Assembly (NCBI GenBank): GCA_020216625.1
Contig: JAIUYB010000098.1
Span: 1-7,388, forward strand
Length of the DNA stretch: 7,388 nt
DNA from: Desulfarculus sp.
GTDB lineage: Bacteria > Desulfobacterota > Desulfarculia > Desulfarculales > Desulfarculaceae
Direction of reading: 5' to 3'
Shown here: piece after piece, positions 1 through 5,312 of the stretch
How the letters are laid out: each line of letters begins with the position of its first letter
Numbering within the stretch: the stretch's first letter is position 1
The notes under the pieces: model-generated
What the model was told of the DNA's origin: nothing
Seen by the model: the letters and a program-made list of their open reading frames with translations, nothing else
Database searches by the model: none
Translations under genes and position numbers: made by a program

Positions 1-1170
1 GGGACGGGGACCCAGGTCCAGGCGGTTCACCAGCAGAGCGGCGGCCAGCACCAAGGCCCCAAAAAGCCCGATGCCCCAGCCGAAGGATAGGTGCTCGGCC
101 ACCCAGCCCATGGCGGTGGGCAGCAGCCCGCCACCGGCCAGGAAAGCCGGCGGCAGGGTCAGGGAGACAGTGACCGAGCGGGAGTCGGCCGGCCCCACCC
201 GGGAGAGCGAGGCGAAGGCCGGCGGGAAGAAGCAGACCGCCAGCATGGGCTGGAGGAAAAGAAAGAACAACAACCAGGCGCCGCTGGTCATGCCCAACCC
301 CAGGGTGGAGAGACCGGCCAGAACCAGCACCCCGGTCACCGCCCGCTTGGGCCCCAGGCGGTCGCTGGCCCAGCCGGCCACGAAAGCCATCCCCAGGCCG
401 GTCAGCCGCGACAGCGCCACCCAGAGGTTGGCCGTTTCCTGGTCCATGTGGCGTTCACTGACCAGGTAAAGCGGCATCATGCTGTAGACCCCCAGGGACC
501 CGCCCACGCCCATGCAGAAGAGGAACATCATGATCCAGAAGCTGGGTAGCTTGGCCAAGGTGGACAGACTGCCCAGGTTGGGCGCCAGCCCCGGGAAATG
601 GCCGCCCTGGCCCCGCCGGGCGAAGAAAATCCCCCAGCCCAGGGAGGCCAGACCCAGCACCGCCAACACCCCGCGCCAGGGCAGGATGGCCAGCAGCCCC
701 ATGGCCACCAGGGGGGCGGCCACGAAGGAGAGGTTGGGGGCCAGCTCGTGCACCGCCACCGCCTTGCCCCAGTGCTCGGGCTTGACCAGACCGGTGAGGG
801 TGGCCAGGCCAGAGGGCAGATAGGGCCCAGCGGCCAGGCCCAACAGCAGCATGCCCAGGCGCAGGCCCCACAGGCCCGGGGCCGCCGCCGCCAGGAGCAT
901 GGCCCCGCCCACCGCGCAGGCGCTGAATATGATGGTGCGCCGATGGCCCAGGCGGGCGGCGATGAAGCCCGAGGCCATCAGGGTGGTGAAGTAGCCCAGG
1001 GTGATGGGGATGAACAGGGCCCCGGCCTCGGCGTGGGTCAGGCCCAGGTCGCGCTCCAGGGTGGGCAGCATCGGCCCCAGGATGATGCGGGACAGGAAGT
1101 TGAGCAGAAAGATGCCCATCAGGATCAGCAGGGCCGGCACCATGGGGCCGAAATCCTGTTGTTTAGCCAT
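1..1170 (-). CDS. MFS transporter, 3' end outside window
   Basis: Major facilitator superfamily secondary transporter of the inner membrane; the substrate cannot be told from sequence. Reading down the minus strand from ATG at 1170 gives 390 codons with no stop, so only the extreme C-terminus is missing (family members are usually about 400 residues). Hydrophobic segments alternate with short polar loops along the whole length, starting near residues 11-30, 50-70 and 78-97, as expected for 12 membrane helices. The loop 2-3 motif A is degenerate in the N-half (GFIAARLGHRR, residues 68-78, Asp replaced by Ala) but normal in the C-half (GWASDRLGPKR, 266-276). A GGGAG ribosome site lies five bases before ATG 1170; an in-frame ATG at 1182 is an alternative start. 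The gene is divergent from the NtrC-type regulator, which might control it, but no operator proves this. Confidence 0.9.
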   Translation of the reverse strand, partial: MAKQQDFGPMVPALLILMGIFLLNFLSRIILGPMLPTLERDLGLTHAEAGALFIPITLGYFTTLMASGFIAARLGHRRTIIFSACAVGGAMLLAAAAPGLWGLRLGMLLLGLAAGPYLPSGLATLTGLVKPEHWGKAVAVHELAPNLSFVAAPLVAMGLLAILPWRGVLAVLGLASLGWGIFFARRGQGGHFPGLAPNLGSLSTLAKLPSFWIMMFLFCMGVGGSLGVYSMMPLYLVSERHMDQETANLWVALSRLTGLGMAFVAGWASDRLGPKRAVTGVLVLAGLSTLGLGMTSGAWLLFFLFLQPMLAVCFFPPAFASLSRVGPADSRSVTVSLTLPPAFLAGGGLLPTAMGWVAEHLSFGWGIGLFGALVLAAALLVNRLDLGPRP

Positions 1171-1267
1171 GTTGGCTCCCATGGACCCCAAAGTCCGCTT
1201 CCTCGCCAGATGGCGTCGACCGGCGCTGTGAGAAGGCCCCCGCCGGGGCTGAACCTTGGCGATTGGG

Positions 1268-1276
1268 TGATATAAT
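1268..1276 (+). promoter_or_regulatory. Extended -10 promoter for the NtrC-type regulator
   Basis: TGATATAAT is a perfect extended -10 element (TGnTATAAT) in an otherwise GC-rich divergent intergenic region. No good -35 hexamer is seen 16-18 bases upstream, which is typical of extended -10 promoters. Transcription would begin near 1283. This rules out the upstream ATG at 1277 as translation start of the downstream gene. The same AT-rich box read on the minus strand gives TATTAT and might also serve the MFS gene, but its -35 region is poor. Confidence 0.6.
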
Positions 1277-1333
1277 ATGCCAGTTCGCGGCCGGATGCCA
1301 GCCCCGGCCGCCGCCCTGGGGTGGGAGCGACTC

Positions 1334-2731
1334 GTGACGATGAACCGCATCCTGATCGCGGCCAACGAGGCCGAGGCCATCACCGCCATCCGCCAGAGCT
1401 TCGGCGACCAGTTCAGCCTGGACACCGTCGACAGCCCAGAGACCCTCTGGGCCCAGGGCCAGCGACGTTACGAATACCTTTTCGTGGACCTGCGCCTGCT
1501 GGGCCGCGCGGCCCTGGTGGAGGGCAAGCCGGACTACGCCCCGGCGCTGACCACCCTGCGCGAAAAGTTCCCCGGGGCCTTCGTGGTGGCCATGGCCCCC
1601 CAGGAGATGATCCGCGAGGCGGTGAGCGCGGTGCGGGCCGGGGCCAGCGACTACCTGACCTATCCCATCGACGCCAGCGAGATCCGCCACGTGCGCGAGA
1701 GCATCGAGCAGTCCCTGCGCATGCAGTCGGAGCTGCAATACCTGCGCGACCACTTCTGGCAGGAAGACAGCCTGGAGCTGGTGCGCACCCACAGCCCCCT
1801 GATGCGCCGGGCCTTCGATAAGGTTCGCTCGGTGGCCCCCACCCGCTCCACGGTGCTCTTGACCGGCGAGACCGGCACCGGCAAGGGGGTCCTGGCCAAG
1901 CTGATCCACCGCCACAGCCACCGCAAGACCAAGCCCTTCGTCAGCGTCCATTGCGGCGCCATACCCGACACCCTGATCGAGAGCGAGCTTTTTGGCCACG
2001 AGAAAGGCGCCTTCACCGGCGCGGTGCGGCGCAAGCTGGGCAAGTTCGAGATCGCCGACGGCGGGACGATCTTTCTGGACGAGGTGGGAACCATCAGCGC
2101 CCCGGCCCAGATCAAGCTACTGCAGGTGCTCCAGGACCGCACCATGGAACGGGTGGGCGGCGAGAAGAGCATCGAAGTTGACGTGCGCATCATCGCCGCC
2201 ACCAATTCCGACCTGTTGCGCATGGTGCGCGAGGGGCGCTTCCGCCTGGACCTTTACTACCGGCTGAACGTCTTTCCCATCGAAATTCCCGCCCTGCGCG
2301 AACGCTCCGAGGACATCCCGCTTTTCGTCGATCTTTTCCTGGAGCGACTCAACCGCTATTACGGCAAGAACATCCGCTCGGTGCACCCCAACGTGCTGGA
2401 GGCCTTCGAGGGCTACGCCTGGCCGGGCAACATCCGCGAGATGGAGAACCTGGTGGAGCGGGCCTACATCCTGGAGAACAGCCAGGAGCTGGGGCCGGAT
2501 GGCTTTCCCAGCGACCTCTTCGCCCAGGACGGGCGCGGGCCCCGCCAGACCCCGGACATGCGCCTGACCCTGGCCGAGGTCCGCCGCCGGGCGGTGGAAC
2601 AGACCGAGCGCCAATATCTGCGCGAGCTGCTGGCCACCCACAAGGGACGCATCAACGCCAGCGCCGAGGCCGCCGGCATCACCACCCGCCAGTTGCACAA
2701 GCTGATGGGCAAGCATCGCCTGGACAAGTAG
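1334..2731 (+). CDS. NtrC-family sigma-54 activator with degenerate receiver domain
   Basis: Sigma-54-dependent transcriptional activator of 465 residues (numbered from GTG 1334): receiver-like domain 1-125, AAA+ ATPase about 150-400, Fis-type HTH about 433-461. The ATPase is intact: Walker A GETGTGKG (178-185), GAFTGA (225-230), Walker B TIFLDE with D249/E250, sensor I N291, and WPGNIRE (363-369). It should therefore remodel sigma-54 holoenzyme. The receiver keeps the phospho-acceptor Asp (D52 in FVDLRLLG). The acidic pair is A10/N11, the switch Thr/Ser position is A88 and the conserved Lys is Y110. Ordinary histidine-kinase control is therefore doubtful. GGGAG at 1323-1327 sits six bases before GTG 1334; ATG 1340, two codons in, is an alternative. 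The reading frame is open back to ATG 1277, but that lies at the -10 box. Target genes are unknown; the divergent MFS gene and the sigma-54-like site at 5285 are candidates. Confidence 0.93.
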   Translation: MTMNRILIAANEAEAITAIRQSFGDQFSLDTVDSPETLWAQGQRRYEYLFVDLRLLGRAALVEGKPDYAPALTTLREKFPGAFVVAMAPQEMIREAVSAVRAGASDYLTYPIDASEIRHVRESIEQSLRMQSELQYLRDHFWQEDSLELVRTHSPLMRRAFDKVRSVAPTRSTVLLTGETGTGKGVLAKLIHRHSHRKTKPFVSVHCGAIPDTLIESELFGHEKGAFTGAVRRKLGKFEIADGGTIFLDEVGTISAPAQIKLLQVLQDRTMERVGGEKSIEVDVRIIAATNSDLLRMVREGRFRLDLYYRLNVFPIEIPALRERSEDIPLFVDLFLERLNRYYGKNIRSVHPNVLEAFEGYAWPGNIREMENLVERAYILENSQELGPDGFPSDLFAQDGRGPRQTPDMRLTLAEVRRRAVEQTERQYLRELLATHKGRINASAEAAGITTRQLHKLMGKHRLDK

Positions 2732-2836
2732 GAGTTCAAGCGCTCCTAGCCCCGCCCCAGGGCCGCGGCCGCCAGGCCGCCCCGCCCATCCTCCCGCGCC
2801 GCCGCCCGAACAATCCTTCCCTGGTCCCATGGCTTT

Positions 2837-2866
2837 TTGTCACAATGATAGTTGATCGGCATTGTG
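2837..2866 (+). promoter_or_regulatory. Candidate promoter/operator of the GAF-gap operon
   Basis: A perfect inverted repeat, CACAATG (2841-2847) and CATTGTG (2860-2866), is separated by 12 bases in the least GC-rich part of this intergenic region. It overlaps a possible sigma-70 promoter: TTGTCA at 2837-2842 (5 of 6 to consensus), 17 bases, then CATTGT at 2860-2865 (weak -10). The arms are about two helical turns apart, so a dimeric regulator could cover the promoter. The regulator is unknown. The rest of 2732-2925 is GC-rich without a visible gene; a short GCGGCC/GGCCGC hairpin at 2765-2780 has no U-tract. Confidence 0.4.
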
Positions 2867-2925
2867 GTCATTCCGGGCGCAAAGCCAACCGCGGCCCCTG
2901 GGCCGCCCCAGACAGGGAGGATGTC

Positions 2926-3489
2926 ATGCCCAACAAGGACAAGCAGTATTTCGCGGCGCTCTACGAGGTGGTCAAGGTGATCAACGCCAGTCTGGACCCC
3001 GGCCAGGTGTTGGGGGAGGTGGTCAAGGCGGTGGCCGAGACCATGGGGGTCAAGGCGGCCTGTCTGCGCATCCTGGGCGCTCAGCGCAAGCGTCTGTTCA
3101 TGGGCGCCTGCCATGGCCTGAGCCAAGGGTATTTACGCAAGGGCCCGGTGCTGGTAAATGAAAGTGGCATCGACAAGCGGGCCCTGAAGGGCGAGGCGGT
3201 CTATCTGGCCGATGCCGGAACCGATCCCAACTTCCAATACGGCCAGCGGGCCCGGGAGGAGGGAATCCGTTCGGTGCTGGCCGTGCCCTTGGTGCGCGAC
3301 AAGAAAGCCATCGGAGTGCTGAGGGTCTACACCGCCACCAAGCGCAAGTTCAGCGAGGACGAGGTGCGTTTCCTGGAGGCGGTGGCCAACCTGAGCGCCA
3401 TCGCCCTGGACAATGCCCGCTTGCACCATGCCCTAAAGAAGGATTACGATCTCTTGATTGCTCACGAGTACCGCCTGGACGACAATTAG
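2926..3489 (+). CDS. Stand-alone GAF domain protein
   Basis: Soluble protein of 187 residues that is almost entirely one GAF domain (about 20-165). The C-terminal half is characteristic: [10 protein letters not shown] (113-122), then IGVLRVYT (129-136), then [23 protein letters not shown] (142-164), with a short helical tail. No kinase, cyclase, HTH or membrane segment is attached, so it could act only by binding a small ligand or a partner protein. The ligand is unknown; Cys46 and Cys62 are present but no cofactor motif is evident. The start is fixed by GGGAGG at 2915-2920, five bases before ATG 2926, although the frame stays open upstream. It ends 17 bases before gap, which has its own strong ribosome site, so the two are very probably co-transcribed. 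This suggests a role in sensing or adjusting central carbon flow (inference). Confidence 0.85.
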   Translation: MPNKDKQYFAALYEVVKVINASLDPGQVLGEVVKAVAETMGVKAACLRILGAQRKRLFMGACHGLSQGYLRKGPVLVNESGIDKRALKGEAVYLADAGTDPNFQYGQRAREEGIRSVLAVPLVRDKKAIGVLRVYTATKRKFSEDEVRFLEAVANLSAIALDNARLHHALKKDYDLLIAHEYRLDDN

Positions 3490-3506
3490 ACCCCCGGGAG
3501 GAGAAA

Positions 3507-4517
3507 ATGGTTCGCGTCGGCATCAACGGTTTCGGGCGCATTGGCCGGCAAGTGCTGAAAGCCATTCTGGAGCGCTATCCTGACAGCCTCGAAGTGGTGG
3601 CGGTCAACGACCTGGGCGACGTGCACACCAACGCCCACCTGTTCAAGTACGACACCAACTACGGGCGTTTCGCTGGCACGGTGGACTACCACGAGGGCGG
3701 GTTCATCATCAACGGCAAGGAAGTCAAGAGCTTAAGCTTCCGCGACCCGGCCCAGCTGCCCTGGTCCGACCTGGGGGTGGAGTTGGTGATCGAGAGCACC
3801 GGCCTGTTCACCACCGGGCCCAAGGCCGGGGTGCACATCGAGGGCGGGGCCAAGAAGGTCATCATCAGCGCCCCGGGCAAGGAAGTCGACGCGACCTTCG
3901 TGCTGGGAGTCAACCACCAGGATTACGACCCCAAGAAGCACCACATCGTCAGCAACGCCTCCTGCACCACCAACTGCCTGGCCCCCCCGGCGGCGGTGAT
4001 CCACCGCAACCTGGACATCATCAAGGGCATGATGGTCACGGTCCACTCCTACACCAACGACCAGCGCATCCTGGATCTGCCCCACAAGGACCTGCGCCGG
4101 GCGCGGGCGGCGGCCTGCTCCATCATCCCCACCACCACCGGCGCGGCCAAGGCGGTGGGCCTGGTCCTGCCCGACCTCAAGGGCAAGGTGGACGGCTACT
4201 CCCTGCGGGTGCCCACCCCCACGGTCAGCGTGGTGGACCTCACCGCCGTGGTGGCCAAGAAGACCAGCACCGAGGAGCTGCGGGCGCTGCTCAAGGCGGC
4301 GGCCGAAGGCCCCCTCAAGGGCATCATGGGCTACTGCGAGGAGCCGTTGGTCTCCATGGACTTCAAGGGCGACGCCCACTCCTCCATCGTGGACGCCGAG
4401 TTCACCCAGGTGCAGCACGGCGACTTGGTGAAGCTGGTATCCTGGTATGACAACGAGTGGGGATACTCCTGCCGGGTGTCGGACCTGGCCAACATGATGG
4501 CCAAGGCTGGCTTCTAG
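3507..4517 (+). CDS. gap: Type I glyceraldehyde-3-phosphate dehydrogenase (NAD-type)
   Basis: Phosphorylating GAPDH of glycolysis/gluconeogenesis: glyceraldehyde 3-phosphate + NAD+ + phosphate to 1,3-bisphosphoglycerate, cytosolic homotetramer. Full length at 336 residues. The Rossmann glycine motif [10 protein letters not shown] lies at 5-14, the catalytic Cys153 is in SNASCTTNC, and His180 is in HSYT. The family signature WYDNEWGYS is at 313-321. Coenzyme choice looks like NAD: Asp35 follows the second beta strand (VNDLGD) and Leu191-Pro192 precede [11 protein letters not shown], where NADP-using chloroplast forms have Ala-Ser. A small oddity is [14 protein letters not shown] after the active site, where LAP(V/L)AKV is usual. 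GGGAGGAG at 3496-3503 precedes ATG 3507. Second gene of the GAF-gap operon, followed by a strong hairpin at 4542. Confidence 0.98.
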   Translation: MVRVGINGFGRIGRQVLKAILERYPDSLEVVAVNDLGDVHTNAHLFKYDTNYGRFAGTVDYHEGGFIINGKEVKSLSFRDPAQLPWSDLGVELVIESTGLFTTGPKAGVHIEGGAKKVIISAPGKEVDATFVLGVNHQDYDPKKHHIVSNASCTTNCLAPPAAVIHRNLDIIKGMMVTVHSYTNDQRILDLPHKDLRRARAAACSIIPTTTGAAKAVGLVLPDLKGKVDGYSLRVPTPTVSVVDLTAVVAKKTSTEELRALLKAAAEGPLKGIMGYCEEPLVSMDFKGDAHSSIVDAEFTQVQHGDLVKLVSWYDNEWGYSCRVSDLANMMAKAGF

Positions 4518-4541
4518 CCCGCGGAATAGCCAGACGCGTCA

Positions 4542-4567
4542 GGGCGGTCGGGGAAACCCGGCCGCCC
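4542..4567 (+). terminator. GAAA-capped hairpin after gap
   Basis: Starting 25 bases after the gap stop codon, 4542-4552 pairs with 4557-4567 in an 11-base stem (ten Watson-Crick pairs and one G-U) closed by a GAAA tetraloop. Only a weak T run follows (CTTGCCATT). It could be a GC-rich terminator or a 3' stabilising stem for the mRNA. Its right arm can instead pair with GGGCGG at 4576-4581, so two structures compete. Confidence 0.55.
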
Positions 4568-4620
4568 TTGCCATTGGGCGGGACCGCCAGTGCCTGGCGC
4601 GGCGGGAATCTCCGGCGGGG

Positions 4621-4659
4621 AAAAAAGGAAGGGCCCCGGGTGTGGGGGTACCCGGGGCC
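4621..4659 (-). terminator. Intrinsic terminator facing gap
   Basis: On the minus strand a perfect 10-base stem, GGCCCCGGGT and ACCCGGGGCC with an eight-base loop (4632-4659), is followed after one C by TTCCTTTTTT (4621-4630). This is the best intrinsic terminator in the window. It is oriented to stop transcription coming from the right, towards gap. No credible minus-strand protein gene precedes it, which is the main argument for a non-coding transcript here. Read on the plus strand it has no U-tract. Confidence 0.65.
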
Positions 4660-4790
4660 GGGGGAGAGGAGGTTAGGAAATCAAGGGGGCCGCGGACATG
4701 GGGAGATCCGCTGGCGGATTCGGGGCTTCCGGGCATGGCGCCCGCCGAAATCCCGCCTGGTCCCCACGGGCCGGCTGGGGGACCAGCCCG

Positions 4791-4847
4791 TTGTGCAATC
4801 GCGCGGGAGCCGCTGGCGCTCGCCCGACCGCTTTCCTGATTGCACAA
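4791..4847. repeat. Perfect 10-bp inverted repeat with 37-bp spacer
   Basis: TTGTGCAATC at 4791-4800 is exactly mirrored by GATTGCACAA at 4838-4847. The spacer is GC-rich and itself partly self-complementary. No target-site duplication flanks the arms, so it does not look like a miniature transposon. It is either the base of an RNA hairpin or a pair of operator half-sites. Confidence 0.7.
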
Positions 4848-4849
4848 TG

Positions 4850-5284
4850 TACCAGAAGCTACGCCACATGCAAGCAGATAATGGGTAGAGACCGCGCAGG
4901 CCAAACACCAAGATAACATAAGGTTATTATGTGATTATTTCGCCTGCCGCCCTCCAGCGATTGGGCCATCGCCCGGCTTTGGCTTCAGATATGTGGCGGG
5001 CTATTCCAACTTTGCCCGGCATTGCCAAACCGTTCCCCCCGGCGGCTCTATCCACGACATCCCACCTCGGGCCGACTCCTCGGAGCATGACCCAACACCC
5101 GGCGCAACTCCACAATCCTACCATTTTGTAGGCACACCGCGGTTTTCTGCTACCTGACGGTGGGCCTCCGAACTGGGCCCAATCCAGCCAGCACATGGCT
5201 ACTCCATTGCGATAGCCTTTATTTTCAGCATGTTGATATTGTAGCCCCCCGGCATTGTCCACCGATCCCACCGGCCGGCGTTGG
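4850..5284. other. Lower-GC non-coding stretch upstream of the NifA-like gene
   Basis: No convincing gene is present here. The base composition drops sharply: 4861-4940 is only 34 of 80 G+C by my count, against roughly two thirds in the genes. Open frames on both strands (for example 4927-5271 minus and 4931-5131 plus) lack ribosome sites, use codons unlike the neighbouring genes and resemble nothing I know. A small imperfect hairpin, GGCTA/TAGCC at 5197-5217 followed by TTTATTTTC, could be a weak plus-strand terminator or attenuator. The region probably carries promoters and operators for the flanking transcripts. Confidence 0.5.
4913..4935. promoter_or_regulatory. AT-rich palindrome, possible operator
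   Basis: ACATAA (4916-4921), five bases, TTATGT (4927-4932) form a perfect core. Past one mismatch each side it extends to AT...AT at 4913-4914 and 4934-4935, giving 23 bp with one mismatched pair outside the five-base centre. It lies in the most AT-rich part of the window, between the candidate minus-strand RNA and the plus-strand NifA-like gene. It has the size of a dimeric repressor or activator site; no family is identified. Confidence 0.4.
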
Positions 5285-5300
5285 GGGCACGCTTCTTGCT
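5285..5300 (+). promoter_or_regulatory. Sigma-54 (-24/-12) promoter
   Basis: GGGCACG, four bases, TTGCT matches the sigma-54 consensus TGGCACG-N4-TTGCW at all specified positions except the first. The invariant GG (5286-5287) and GC (5298-5299) are exactly ten bases apart. Transcription would start near 5311, two bases before ATG 5313 of the NifA-like gene. No enhancer site is identified upstream. Confidence 0.6.
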
Positions 5301-5312
5301 CCCTTGCTGGTC

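Larger units (their letters stand above)
4621..4849 (-). ncRNA. Candidate structured non-coding RNA
   Basis: A minus-strand transcript ending at the 4621 terminator would contain consecutive hairpins. First is 4791-4847, with a 10-base outer stem TTGTGCAATC/GATTGCACAA and an irregular inner stem including GAGC/GCTC. Second is 4757-4786, a perfect 9-base stem CTGGTCCCC/GGGGACCAG. Third is 4713-4757, with paired blocks GGCGG/CCGCC, ATT/AAT, CGG/CCG and GGGC/GCCC. Last is the terminator stem. The 5' end is not known: the AT-rich stretch 4861-4940 could hold the promoter, for example CATAAT on the minus strand (4926-4931), but no good -35 is seen. It does not match tmRNA, RNase P or a tRNA as far as I can recognise; 6S RNA is unlikely because the ends do not pair with each other. 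The strand is inferred only from the terminator. Confidence 0.4.

Noticed and set aside
71..1275. Plus-strand ORFs opposite the MFS gene
   Set aside because: Low-complexity products rich in Gly, Gln, Arg and Pro; the minus-strand frame encodes a clear membrane transporter.
1277..1333. N-terminal extension of the NtrC-type regulator from ATG 1277
   Set aside because: The ATG directly abuts the -10 box and would precede the predicted transcript start; the receiver fold begins at NRILIA, just after 1340.
1163..2223. Long minus-strand ORFs opposite the NtrC-type regulator
   Set aside because: They lie antisense to a gene with unmistakable EBP motifs. Their Gly/Ala/Gln/His- or Arg/Ser-rich composition is typical of GC-rich shadow frames.
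2729..2748. Hairpin TAGGAG/CTCCTA at the stop codon of the NtrC-type regulator as terminator
   Set aside because: Only six pairs with an eight-base loop and no U-tract.
4791..4847. Miniature transposon bounded by TTGTGCAATC repeats
   Set aside because: Only 57 bp, and the bases flanking the two arms (CCG and TGT) are not a duplicated target site.
4539..4919. Minus-strand ORF of 126 codons between gap and the NifA-like gene
   Set aside because: No ribosome site, it runs through the strong terminator at 4621-4659, and the product resembles no family I know.
4927..5271. Minus-strand ORF of 114 codons
   Set aside because: GTG start without a ribosome site, Trp/Cys/Gly-rich product and codon use unlike the neighbouring genes; kept only as unexplained sequence.
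5160..5312. N-terminal extension of the NifA-like protein from 5160
   Set aside because: Codon use and residues do not look coding, there is no ribosome site, and the sigma-54 promoter lies inside it.
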